This document shows positions 7,355 to 15,961 of a stretch of DNA of 17,979 nt, in pieces; the first letter of the stretch is position 1; each line of letters begins with the position of its first letter. A program made the position numbers and the translations under genes. This DNA comes from Sediminibacterium sp. (GTDB taxonomy: Bacteria > Bacteroidota > Bacteroidia > Chitinophagales > Chitinophagaceae), in contig JALQXE010000055.1 in the NCBI GenBank assembly GCA_023263235.1, positions 1 through 17,979 of the forward strand, read 5' to 3'. The notes below the pieces were generated by a model. That model was not told the origin of the DNA. It worked only from the letters and a program-made list of their open reading frames with translations, and did no database searches.

Positions 7355-10300
7355 TTGTTAAAAAAGAAATTTTCAATACTGCGTATTATCCTAGCTGGCT
7401 TAATTGGTTTATTCCTTTTAGGCTATGTTTTATTGCTAATACCTGGTGTTCAATCTTACTTAGGGAAAATGGTTGCTAGCCGAATGGCCAATACATTTGG
7501 AACCGATGTGAGCGTGGGTAAAGTAGGCTTTTCCTTGTTTGATAAATTAGATATTGAAAATGTTTTGGTTAAAGACCAAAAAAAGGACACTTTACTATAC
7601 GCGCGTTCCTTTAAATTGCGCATAAGCGACTTATTCTTTTCTTCTAATACCCCTACCATTAAATACATTGGACTAGACAAAGCCACTATATACATAAATA
7701 GGACGACTGAAAAATGGAACTACCAATTTTTAGTAGATTATTTAAGCAAGGATACACAACCCAATAACAATTCCAATAAAATTGATTTAAAAAAGATAGA
7801 TATTACCAATATTAAAGTGGTTCAAACGGATAATTGGGTGGGTGATAAAATGGTTTTAAACGCAGACAATATTTTAATGAATATTAAGTCCACCCTTGGT
7901 AATAAAATTGTGATTGATCAAATCACCGTTAACAAGCCCTTTTATTTATTAGAACAAATAAAAGCCTTACAACCCATTGTAAAAGATTCCTTATCCAATA
8001 GCAATACCGCCATCAATTCCAACCACACTTCTATTACATTAAATGAACTTAAAGTAATTAACGGTAAGCTTTGGTTTGAATATGGCAATAAAAATCCTGA
8101 ACCATATTTTGATGGTGATCACATTCGCATTGAAAATTTAAACGCTACGCTCGAGCATGTTCAGGTGATTGAGGATACCATTAAAGCCAATGTTAAATTA
8201 TTACAACTAAAAGAAAGGTCCGGTTTAGAAATTAAAAAGTTAAGTACTCAATTTAAACTTACACCCCGCATAATGGAGTTTGATAAGTTGAGCTTAAAAA
8301 CCAATAAAAGTGTTATTGGTGATTACTACGCCATGGAGTATACCCATTTTGCAAAAGACTTTAAGGAGTACATTCAAAATGTAACCATGAGGTCGCATTT
8401 AAAAGAATCGTTAGTGCATACCGACGATATCGCCTTCTTTGCTCCTGCAATGCGTAATCTTCATCAAAAAGCAAATCTTAATGCACAGTTTGTGGGCACC
8501 GTTGCTAATTTTGAAGCAACCAATATAACTGCGCAGTATAATAAATCATTTGTTGCAGGAACCTTATTAATGAAAGGTATTCCCAATATGCGTTCTGCAC
8601 AAATACAGTTTAAAGACGTTACGGCTAAAACCAATTATTCCGATTTATCTAATTGGATCCCCGAGCTAACCAATATTAAAGACTTTCCATTTGCAGAAAT
8701 GGGTGAGCTGGTGTTTAAAGGAGATTTTAATGGAAGTATTTACGATTTTGAAACCCATGGTAAAACCAATACGAAACTGGGTTTAGTTGATACTAAAATT
8801 CGTTTAAAGTTTCCTGAACAAGGCGAACCCAATTACGATGGCTTAATAGACACCTACCGTTTTAATGTAGGAAAGCTATTTAATATTGAATCTTTAGGAA
8901 TGGTAAACTTTAGAGGCAAAATTGCTGGTAGTTCTTTTAATCTTGAGAAAATTAAAACCAATGTAGAAGGGGTTATTGATTCCTTAGAATTCAATAATTA
9001 CAAATACGCCAATATTACCACCAATGGGCTTTTTCAAAAGGGTTATTTTAATGGTACCCTTCGTATTAAAGATCCTAACGTTAATTTTATTAGCAATATA
9101 GAATTGGATTTAAAAAATAAAGTGGCAAAATATAATGCTGTGGGTGATTTATTAAATGCAAATCTTAAGGAACTCAACTTCTCAAAAAATAAAATTCAAT
9201 TAACAGGTTTACTCGACGTTAATTTTGAAGGCAATACCATTGATAACTTCACTGGATTTGCAAAATTTTTTAACGGAAAACTTAAGGGTACAGAATCGGA
9301 TGTAAATTTTGATTCCTTAAAATTAGAGTCGGCTACTTTAAATGGCATTAAGAATATTCGATTATCAAGTAATGATTTTAACGCAAATATTAATGGAAAG
9401 TTTGGAATCGTTCACCTTCCTGCTAGTATCCAGCTTTTTTTACAGCGCTACTTCCCTACTTATATCCCTGCTCCTAAAAACACACCCGAAAATCAGCAAT
9501 TTACCATTGACATTAAAACCAATTATATTGAGCCCTATTTAAGGCTTTTTAACAAAGATTTTTATGGCTTTAATAATTTAGATATTAAAGGTAGCATTAA
9601 TACCGACAAACAGAGTATTGCACTCACTGCTAAAATTCCACTTGCTGGTTTTAAATACAATTGGGCCAACTATTCCATTAGTGACGGTAATATAACAGGG
9701 AGCGGCAATATTGACTCCTTGCAATTAAACATGACAGCCAATGGGTTTAATCTTACAGATAGTTTGATTTTTAAAAACGCTTCGGTTCAAATTAAAACCA
9801 AAAAAGATGTTTCAGATTTTATTATTTATGCAGTAAGTCCATCAGCTATTGAACAACTGGCCTTAAGAGGTAAAATTCAAACCTATGAGGACGGATTGTC
9901 CATTAACTGGCAGCCCTCTTACTTTATTTTGAACCATAAGAAATGGGATATTCAAAACAACGGCATTTTAAACCTTAGAGAAAGTAATACCAGTGCGAGT
10001 AATTTTAAACTTTCTCAAGGCATTCAGGAATTTGTGGTTTCCAATACACCCAAACAAAAAAATGGTTTACAATTAGAATTAAAAAATATTATACTTGGCG
10101 ATATCACTAAACTTTTGTTCTCTAACCCTCGCTTGGAAGGTGTTACCAATGGAAAAATTCAATTTAAAAACATTTTACAAGATGTTGAACTCTACGCCAA
10201 TTTAGATGTAGACAAATTTATGTTCAACACCGACTCCATTGGCAAAGCACAAATAATTACTTCCTATCAACATTCTAAAGGCTTAATCCCTTTTGATATT

Positions 10301-12052
10301 ATTAGTTTAAACAATGACTATAATTTAACCGCCAACGGTACTTATAATTTATTAGACAGTATTAGTCCTTTGGATGCTACCCTGTACTTAAACCATTCCA
10401 AATTTGGCATGGTGCAGCAATTTATTGGCAATGTGATTAATCATTTGGATGGTAGAGCAAATGGTAGTATACATTTTGCTGGTCGCATTGAAAATCCATA
10501 CCTAAAAGGTTCGGCTAATTTAGAAAATGCTTCTTTTATGGTGGATTACACCAAAGTAAAATACAAGGTTGACAGTGGCGCAATGATCCAATTCACCAAT
10601 GAAGGCATTGATTTCGGAAATATAACAGTAAGTGATCAATACAATAGAAAAGCAAATTTTAAAGGCAAAATTTTGAATCAGGGCTTTAAACATTTAGAAT
10701 ACGATATGGAAATGAGCAGTCCAAAAATAGAATTGCTCAATACCGATGTATTAGATAATGCTAATTTTTATGGCAAGGCCGTGGGTAAGGCTTCTATGAC
10801 AATTAAAGGGCCAGAAGAAAATATTAAAATGAGTATTACGGCCGATGTGAATGATAGCTCACATATTTATTTACCCAATGCTACAAGTAAAGAAAGTGGT
10901 AAGTCAGAGTTTATCGTATTTAAAAAGTATGGGAAAACAGCACAAAAAAGCAGCGAGGTTCCTACTTATAATTTATTAGTAGACTTAGAAGTTACAGCAA
11001 ATAACAAAACACAAATTGATGTAATTATGGATGACCTCACGGGCGAAGTAATTAAGGCCGTGGGTAATGGAAGAATTAAAATACGTGCTGGTAATATTGA
11101 GCCACTTAGTATTAGAGGAAAGTATAATATTGAATCAGGAAAATACGATTTCAATTTTCAATCCTTTATTAAAAAACCATTTGAGTTAATCCAAGAAGCA
11201 GGCAATTTTATTGAATGGACAGGCAACCCTACCGAAGCCGATATTCATATTGATGCCCGCTATACCGCAGAACGTGTTAGTTTAAATGAGTTGGTGGGTT
11301 CGGCTAATTTTAGCAACGCCGTTAAAAGTTACCGTGGAAGTGTATACGTAATTGCAGCATTAAGAAATAAATTATCTCAACCCGATATTAAATTCTCCTT
11401 GGCTTTTCCTCAAGGAAATCCAATTAGTTCGGACAATGAGTTCTCTCAATTTATCACCCGTTTAGAAAGAGATGATAATGAAATTTTAAAACAGGTTTCT
11501 TTCTTAATTGTATTCAACTCTTTTGCACCAGTTGGATTTAATACAAGTAACACAAATAGTGCGTATACAGTTACCGCTATTGGAATAAATACTATTTCAC
11601 AATTGGTGACCAAGGAATTGAATAAATCTATTACCAGTATTATTAATAAAGCCACAGGTGATAAGAGTCTTCGCTTTGATATTGGCTCCTCGGTATACAA
11701 TAGTGGTAATTTACTAGACCCAACGGGTGGTGGTATTGCAATTAATGCAAACAAAATTGATAGAACTCGGGTAAATTTAAAATTAGGTCGTAGCTTTTTT
11801 AATGATAAAGTAATTGTAAATGTGGGTGGTGACCTAGACTTTAATGTACGCAATACAAGTGCTATTCAAAACAGCGATTTTCAATGGCTTCCCGATTTAA
11901 ACATTGAATTTATTTTATCAAGAGACCGAAAACTTAGGGCCATTGTTTTTAACCGCAATAGTTTGGATATTAACGGCAGTGCATTAGGCAGAAGAAATCG
12001 TCAGGGAGTAAGTATCTCCTATCGTAAGGATTTTGACGAAATTATTTGGTAA
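7355..12052 (+). CDS. tamB: TamB-like translocation/assembly module protein (DUF490 family)
   Basis: This is a 1565-residue AsmA/TamB-family envelope protein. The family spans the periplasm as a long beta-rich groove and acts in outer-membrane protein assembly or lipid transport. An N-terminal membrane anchor (about residues 9-30, IILAGLIGLFLLGYVLLLIP) is followed by the typical PGVQSYLGKMVASRMANTFG and SVGKVGFSLFDKLDIENV phrases. A very long run of repeated beta strands (for example LNADNI, LDIKGSINTD, VDGAL-like units) comes next. The conserved TamB C-terminal domain starts near residue 1205 (YNLLVDLEV, GNGRIKIRAGNIEPLSIRGKYNIESG) and the chain ends in an aromatic residue (FDEIIW). The start is TTG at 7355: a stop lies in frame at 7307 with no ATG or GTG start after it that fits better, and the first downstream ATG would remove the anchor. 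No tamA-like partner gene lies in the window. Confidence 0.9.
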   Translation: MLKKKFSILRIILAGLIGLFLLGYVLLLIPGVQSYLGKMVASRMANTFGTDVSVGKVGFSLFDKLDIENVLVKDQKKDTLLYARSFKLRISDLFFSSNTPTIKYIGLDKATIYINRTTEKWNYQFLVDYLSKDTQPNNNSNKIDLKKIDITNIKVVQTDNWVGDKMVLNADNILMNIKSTLGNKIVIDQITVNKPFYLLEQIKALQPIVKDSLSNSNTAINSNHTSITLNELKVINGKLWFEYGNKNPEPYFDGDHIRIENLNATLEHVQVIEDTIKANVKLLQLKERSGLEIKKLSTQFKLTPRIMEFDKLSLKTNKSVIGDYYAMEYTHFAKDFKEYIQNVTMRSHLKESLVHTDDIAFFAPAMRNLHQKANLNAQFVGTVANFEATNITAQYNKSFVAGTLLMKGIPNMRSAQIQFKDVTAKTNYSDLSNWIPELTNIKDFPFAEMGELVFKGDFNGSIYDFETHGKTNTKLGLVDTKIRLKFPEQGEPNYDGLIDTYRFNVGKLFNIESLGMVNFRGKIAGSSFNLEKIKTNVEGVIDSLEFNNYKYANITTNGLFQKGYFNGTLRIKDPNVNFISNIELDLKNKVAKYNAVGDLLNANLKELNFSKNKIQLTGLLDVNFEGNTIDNFTGFAKFFNGKLKGTESDVNFDSLKLESATLNGIKNIRLSSNDFNANINGKFGIVHLPASIQLFLQRYFPTYIPAPKNTPENQQFTIDIKTNYIEPYLRLFNKDFYGFNNLDIKGSINTDKQSIALTAKIPLAGFKYNWANYSISDGNITGSGNIDSLQLNMTANGFNLTDSLIFKNASVQIKTKKDVSDFIIYAVSPSAIEQLALRGKIQTYEDGLSINWQPSYFILNHKKWDIQNNGILNLRESNTSASNFKLSQGIQEFVVSNTPKQKNGLQLELKNIILGDITKLLFSNPRLEGVTNGKIQFKNILQDVELYANLDVDKFMFNTDSIGKAQIITSYQHSKGLIPFDIISLNNDYNLTANGTYNLLDSISPLDATLYLNHSKFGMVQQFIGNVINHLDGRANGSIHFAGRIENPYLKGSANLENASFMVDYTKVKYKVDSGAMIQFTNEGIDFGNITVSDQYNRKANFKGKILNQGFKHLEYDMEMSSPKIELLNTDVLDNANFYGKAVGKASMTIKGPEENIKMSITADVNDSSHIYLPNATSKESGKSEFIVFKKYGKTAQKSSEVPTYNLLVDLEVTANNKTQIDVIMDDLTGEVIKAVGNGRIKIRAGNIEPLSIRGKYNIESGKYDFNFQSFIKKPFELIQEAGNFIEWTGNPTEADIHIDARYTAERVSLNELVGSANFSNAVKSYRGSVYVIAALRNKLSQPDIKFSLAFPQGNPISSDNEFSQFITRLERDDNEILKQVSFLIVFNSFAPVGFNTSNTNSAYTVTAIGINTISQLVTKELNKSITSIINKATGDKSLRFDIGSSVYNSGNLLDPTGGGIAINANKIDRTRVNLKLGRSFFNDKVIVNVGGDLDFNVRNTSAIQNSDFQWLPDLNIEFILSRDRKLRAIVFNRNSLDINGSALGRRNRQGVSISYRKDFDEIIW

Positions 12053-12101
12053 TTACTTTTTGAGTTTATAATCCAGTAGTTTGCTGCATAAATTCTTACC
12101 A

Positions 12102-13673
12102 CTACTTTATAATAGCTTCAGGAAGTTTTTTACACTTCATTAATTTGTACACATAAAAATTTCTTAGCAATACCCCTTTGGTAACCATGGGTATGGTTTC
12201 GGGTGCTGAAATTTGTTCAAAGTATTCGCTATATAGTATTTTTGGATCAACCGGCAGATTGGAAGGAACAATATAATAAGCATTGTCTCCTATTTTTAAC
12301 GATGTTGTTTGCTTATTTAACCAAGCAAACTTATGGACATCCTCAAGTTTACCCACAGCAATTACAGGCATATTTAATGGCCTAGCCGTGTAAAATAAAA
12401 TATGACCGCCAGGAAACCACTTATGTATCACAATGGGTGCATGTACTGGCATGGTTCCATTTGCTATATCTCTTTGAACAATATTTGAGAATGAATTGGT
12501 AAAGGATTCCCAGCCCGTTAAATCATTTATGGGATTATACTCCCCTAGGTTCTCATTTTTGGTAGATCCTATTTGCTTTGGGAATTGATAAATTAATAAT
12601 AACACCCCTAAAATAAGGACACTCAAGAGCCCTAGTGCTGATTTTATGATGTTAGGTAAGTATTGAGTGCTATTTTTATTTTGTAAATAGTCACTCCAAT
12701 ACACTCCACTTAATAAAAACAAAGAAATATAAGCTGGACCCGTCCAATGTGGAAGGGTTGGATTAAACAAAGATAACCCCCAAAAAGTAAGTAATAAAGG
12801 AATGCTTAACCATAATAATAAAGGAAAAGCATTTACGGTACCGGAATTTTGAAAAGCCAATTTTAGCTTTTTAAAATTAAACAATGCAATGAATACCGTT
12901 AAATACACCAAGGGATTTTGATAAATAATTTCCCCAACTATTTGTTGAATAAAACTATCTAATAATATTCCTGTATGAGTGACTCTATTGGAATGAAACT
13001 TATAAGTAATAAATTCATTTTGAATATTCCAATACAAAATGGGAAACACACAAATTATTGTGACTACAATGGCTAGGTATAAAGCTCTTTTTTGTAATGT
13101 TTTTACATGATGAAATAAAACATAAGCACCAAAACCAAACCATAAATACAAACCATGTACCTTACTAAGGGTAGCTAAGCCAACAAAGAGTCCTAATAAT
13201 AACCAATCCTTGGTTGTATAGTTATTATTGTTTTGAGTATACTTTACCATCCAATAAATACTCAATGTAAAAAATAATAATTGTGGACTATCCGGCAACA
13301 CAAATAAACCAGCAATAATGCTTGTATATATGGATAGTGTATACATCCAGGCAGCAATATACCCAGCACGCTCATCTTTTAATATGGTTCCTGTTTTAAA
13401 AATAGTATAGGTAGCCATGCCTGCACAAATAATACTTCCTAAACGCATGGACAAAGTAGATACCCAATGTAAATTCAAGCTTGTAAATCGCATCATCCAT
13501 CCTACCATACCTGGATGATCAAAATGATTCCAGTCTGGCTGCACCGCATAAGTATAATAATACACTTCGTCGTTACCCAACTCAATAAAAAAAGATAAAA
13601 ATATTTTAAGTATAACGGCTATCCCAATCAGCCACCCAATTTTTTTTTGATATGGTGATGCAATTGTTGTCAT
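12102..13673 (-). CDS. GT39-like membrane glycosyltransferase (ArnT/PMT family)
   Basis: This polytopic inner-membrane protein of 523 residues has about a dozen hydrophobic segments spread over its first 370 residues and a soluble C-terminal part. It resembles the glycosyltransferase family 39 / PMT_2 group, which transfers sugars from polyprenyl-phosphate carriers to lipid A, proteins or other acceptors on the periplasmic side. The signature is in the first external loop after helix 1: acidic pair D35-E36 in GNDEVYYYTYA, then FDHPGMVGW from residue 51. The soluble C-terminal part carries HAPIVIHKWFPGGHILFY. I place the start at the ATG at 13671-13673, 16 nt after the aroQ stop; a TTG four codons earlier (13685) is also possible. 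The sugar and acceptor cannot be predicted. It is the last gene of the carA-aroQ set and ends 49 nt from the converging tamB gene. Confidence 0.85.
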   Translation of the reverse strand: MTTIASPYQKKIGWLIGIAVILKIFLSFFIELGNDEVYYYTYAVQPDWNHFDHPGMVGWMMRFTSLNLHWVSTLSMRLGSIICAGMATYTIFKTGTILKDERAGYIAAWMYTLSIYTSIIAGLFVLPDSPQLLFFTLSIYWMVKYTQNNNNYTTKDWLLLGLFVGLATLSKVHGLYLWFGFGAYVLFHHVKTLQKRALYLAIVVTIICVFPILYWNIQNEFITYKFHSNRVTHTGILLDSFIQQIVGEIIYQNPLVYLTVFIALFNFKKLKLAFQNSGTVNAFPLLLWLSIPLLLTFWGLSLFNPTLPHWTGPAYISLFLLSGVYWSDYLQNKNSTQYLPNIIKSALGLLSVLILGVLLLIYQFPKQIGSTKNENLGEYNPINDLTGWESFTNSFSNIVQRDIANGTMPVHAPIVIHKWFPGGHILFYTARPLNMPVIAVGKLEDVHKFAWLNKQTTSLKIGDNAYYIVPSNLPVDPKILYSEYFEQISAPETIPMVTKGVLLRNFYVYKLMKCKKLPEAIIK

Positions 13674-13689
13674 AGAAAAATGCAATTAT

Positions 13690-14118
13690 TTATTTTGCAT
13701 TGTTTACAAACCACTCTGTGGCCAATGCATACCCTTTTAAACCAAGGCCTACAATGCTTCCTACTGCCTTGGCAGTTACATGGGATATTTTTCTGAAATC
13801 TTCTCTTGCATGTACATTACTAATATGTACTTCAATTACTGGCACTTTAATAGCTGCAATGGCATCTCCAATAGCAACTGATGTATGTGTATAGGCTGCT
13901 GGATTAATAATTATGCCATCCTGATCAAAACCATATTTTTGAATAGCATCAACTAACTCCCCTTCTACATTGGACTGAAAGTAAGAAAAATTCACCTGTG
14001 TGAAATCCTTTTTTAATTGCGCTAAAAAATCCTCAAAGCTTTCGTTGCCATAAACACCTGGCTCACGCTTCCCTAACAAATTTAAATTAGGCCCGTTAAT
14101 GATGGTAATATTAAGCAT
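13690..14118 (-). CDS. aroQ: 3-dehydroquinate dehydratase, type II
   Basis: This enzyme catalyses the third step of the shikimate pathway, reversible dehydration of 3-dehydroquinate to 3-dehydroshikimate, in the cytoplasm as a dodecamer. The 142-residue length is typical. The N-terminal signature INGPNLNLLGKREPGVYG contains the lid Arg R18 and catalytic Y23. INPAAYTHTS gives N72 and H78, EVHISNVHAREDFR gives H98 and R109. Shifted by three residues, these match the known active-site set of the Mycobacterium tuberculosis enzyme (N75, H81, H101, R112), so it should be active. Its ATG lies 2 nt after the carA stop, so translation is probably coupled. Confidence 0.96.
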   Translation of the reverse strand: MLNITIINGPNLNLLGKREPGVYGNESFEDFLAQLKKDFTQVNFSYFQSNVEGELVDAIQKYGFDQDGIIINPAAYTHTSVAIGDAIAAIKVPVIEVHISNVHAREDFRKISHVTAKAVGSIVGLGLKGYALATEWFVNNAK

Positions 14119-14120
14119 GA

Positions 14121-15215
14121 TTAATTCGCTTTCATTAAAGATACGAAATCATCAAATAAGTATCTGCTATCGTGAGGTCCGGGTGTAGCTTCGGGATGGT
14201 ATTGTACGCTAAATGCAGGACGATCTTTTAGTTGAATACCTTCAATTGAATCATCATTCAAATTCACATGAGATACGATTACATTACTGTGCTTTCTTAC
14301 TGCTTCTGGATCCACACCAAAACCATGGTTTTGAGTAGTGATTTCTGAACGACCTGTAATTACATTCTTTACTGGATGATTTAAACCGCGGTGACCATGA
14401 TGCATTTTAAATGTTGGGATATCATTCGCAAGCGCTAACAATTGGTGTCCTAAACAAATGCCAAACAATGGTTTTTTCTCTGCTAAAATTTCTTTTATAG
14501 TTGCTACAGCATAATCCATGGGTGCTGGATCACCAGGACCATTGGATAAAAAATATCCAGTTGGATTAAAGGCTTTCAAAGTTGCAAAATCTGTTTTTGC
14601 TGGATGTACTCTAACATGAACGCCTCTGTCTACTAAACATTGTAATATATTATGCTTCACTCCAAAGTCAAGCACAGCAACCTTTAAAGGAGAATTCACA
14701 TCTCCCATTTCGTATACTTCTTTTGTACTCACTGAACTTGCTAATTCTAACCCATCCATACTTGGCACTGAAGCCAATTGCTTTTTTAAAGATGCTACAT
14801 CCAAATTGTCTGATGAAATAATACAGTTCATGGCACCACTTGTTCTTACATGTGCTACCAATGCTCTTGTATCCAATCCCTCAATAGCAACTATATTGTT
14901 GGCAATCAAATATTCATTCAAATTCCCATCTGCCAATGCACGTGAATATTTCTCTTCTAAATTGCGTCCTATTAATCCGTGTATTTTTACCGACTTACTT
15001 TCTACATCTGTATCCTTTACCCCATAGTTCCCAATGTGCACATTATTCATGATAATGATTTGACCAGTATAACTAGGATCGGTAAATACTTCCTGATATC
15101 CCGTCATCCCTGTATTAAAACAGATCTCACCAGTTGTGGTACCTATTTTGCCAAATGCTTGTCCGTAAAATACATTGCCATCGGCTAAAACTAAGATTGC
15201 GGGTTGTGCGGTCAT
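14121..15215 (-). CDS. carA: Carbamoyl-phosphate synthase small (glutaminase) subunit
   Basis: CarA hydrolyses glutamine and passes ammonia through a tunnel to the large subunit CarB, giving carbamoyl phosphate for arginine and pyrimidine synthesis. The 364-residue protein has the N-terminal CPSase small-subunit domain (ALLVLADG-like start; TGEICFNTGMTGYQE at about 28-42; TRALVAHVRTSGAMN at about 116-130) and a class I glutamine amidotransferase domain. The triad is complete: C254 in GICLGHQ, H340 and E342 in YHPEATPGP. The oxyanion-type loop SNGPGDP is at 224-230. carB is not in the window. The gene follows the rplQ terminator and appears to have its own promoter; aroQ follows after 2 nt. 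The rplQ-carA adjacency is, as I recall, common in Bacteroidota. Confidence 0.97.
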   Translation of the reverse strand: MTAQPAILVLADGNVFYGQAFGKIGTTTGEICFNTGMTGYQEVFTDPSYTGQIIIMNNVHIGNYGVKDTDVESKSVKIHGLIGRNLEEKYSRALADGNLNEYLIANNIVAIEGLDTRALVAHVRTSGAMNCIISSDNLDVASLKKQLASVPSMDGLELASSVSTKEVYEMGDVNSPLKVAVLDFGVKHNILQCLVDRGVHVRVHPAKTDFATLKAFNPTGYFLSNGPGDPAPMDYAVATIKEILAEKKPLFGICLGHQLLALANDIPTFKMHHGHRGLNHPVKNVITGRSEITTQNHGFGVDPEAVRKHSNVIVSHVNLNDDSIEGIQLKDRPAFSVQYHPEATPGPHDSRYLFDDFVSLMKAN

Positions 15216-15255
15216 TGGATGATGTTATTATAGGTTGGGTATGTGGTATATATTA

Positions 15256-15286
15256 CAAATTTAGGCAAAAAAAAGGCAAGACCAAA
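15256..15286 (-). promoter_or_regulatory. Candidate carA promoter (Bacteroidota type) overlapping the rplQ terminator
   Basis: Reading leftward, TTTG (15286-15283) is followed after exactly 19 nt by TAAATTTG (15263-15256). The second element matches the Bacteroidota -7 pattern TAnnTTTG at every defined position, and the first matches the -33 TTTG. Transcription would start near 15250, giving a leader of about 35 nt before the carA ATG. The -33 box is the tetraloop of the upstream terminator, so the two signals share the same bases. Confidence 0.65.
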
Positions 15287-15296
15287 GTCTTGCCTT
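15267..15296 (-). terminator. Intrinsic terminator of the ribosomal operon, after rplQ
   Basis: On the minus strand a perfect 10-bp stem (AAGGCAAGAC with GTCTTGCCTT) closes a TTTG tetraloop and runs into eight consecutive T residues (15274-15267), two of which belong to the stem. It begins 22 nt after the rplQ stop codon. Stem strength and U run are textbook for factor-independent termination. Confidence 0.9.
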
Positions 15297-15318
15297 ATAT
15301 GTTAAATAACGTTTTGCA

Positions 15319-15855
15319 TTATTCAGCAGCTGGGGTTTCTTCTGTAGATGCAGCTTCAGCTGGTGCTTCGGTTGCAGCCTCTGCAACTGGTGCTTCTGCA
15401 GCCTTCTTAGTACCGGCAGCCTTACTTCGACGTGTTTTCTTAGCTGGTTCAGCAGCGGCATTTACAGAATTACCGTAAATTTCGTTGAAGTCAACTAATT
15501 CAATCATTGCTTTTTCGGCGTTGTCACCTGGACGAATACCTAATTTAATGATACGTGTATATCCACCTGGACGAGCAGCAATTTTTGGCGCTACAACAGT
15601 GAATAATTCTTTCACAGCTGCTTTGTCATTTAAATAACTGAACACCACTCTGTGGTTGTGCATGATTTCTTCTTTAGAAGCGGTCTTTTTAGTTTTTGTA
15701 ACTAATGGCTCTACATATGTTCTTAAAGCTTTTGCTTTAGCTAATGTAGTTACAATACGCTTGTGTGTAATTAACTGAATAGCTAAGTTACTTAACAAGG
15801 CTTCTCTGTGTGCCTTTTTACGACCTAAATTGTTGTTTTTGTTACCGTGACGCAT
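15319..15855 (-). CDS. rplQ: 50S ribosomal protein L17, with long acidic/Ala-rich tail
   Basis: L17 binds 23S rRNA near the exit of the peptide tunnel in the large subunit. The start [25 protein letters not shown] and the later [21 protein letters not shown] phrase identify the family (globular part about residues 1-125). The protein has 178 residues against about 120-130 in many bacteria. The extra C-terminal 50 or so are low-complexity, first Lys/Arg-rich (AKKTRRSK) and then Ala, Glu, Pro and Thr. Long tails of this kind are usual in Bacteroidota L17 as I recall. It is the last gene of the ribosomal operon, 106 nt downstream of rpoA and followed by a strong terminator. Confidence 0.97.
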   Translation of the reverse strand: MRHGNKNNNLGRKKAHREALLSNLAIQLITHKRIVTTLAKAKALRTYVEPLVTKTKKTASKEEIMHNHRVVFSYLNDKAAVKELFTVVAPKIAARPGGYTRIIKLGIRPGDNAEKAMIELVDFNEIYGNSVNAAAEPAKKTRRSKAAGTKKAAEAPVAEAATEAPAEAASTEETPAAE

Positions 15856-15871
15856 GACGTTTAATTTTTGT

Positions 15872-15915
15872 CCTTACACCGTGTCAGGAATTGTAAGGTG
15901 TGAGCCCGAAAGCTC
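15872..15915 (-). promoter_or_regulatory. Structured leader between rpoA and rplQ
   Basis: The 106-nt gap holds two hairpins on the transcribed (minus) strand. First comes GAGCU-UUCG-GGCUC (15915-15902), a short stem with a UUCG tetraloop. The second is a 7-bp stem CCTTACA/TGTAAGG (15898-15892 with 15878-15872) around a 13-nt loop. The second stem overlaps an alternative pairing ACACC/GGTGT, so two mutually exclusive shapes are possible. It ends 16 nt before the rplQ ATG. There is no U run, so it is not a terminator. A role in L17 translation control or mRNA processing is only an inference. Confidence 0.45.
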
Positions 15916-15961
15916 GGTTTATAAATGTGATTTTAATAGTTTTTTAGCTTTCGCTTTAATA

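Noticed and set aside
11446..11853. 135-codon open frame antisense to tamB
   Set aside because: It lies wholly inside the conserved TamB C-terminal coding region and its translation has no recognisable domain. Bacteroidota codon bias often leaves such antisense frames open.
12075..12106. AGTAGT / ACTACT inverted repeat between converging tamB and the glycosyltransferase gene
   Set aside because: Only 6 bp of stem with a 20-nt loop and no proper U run in either direction, so I do not call it a terminator.
15134..15478. 114-codon + strand frame with Ala/Ser-rich translation
   Set aside because: It is antisense to carA, the terminator and the rplQ tail. The Ala/Ser richness only mirrors the GCT/GCA-rich codons of the L17 tail.
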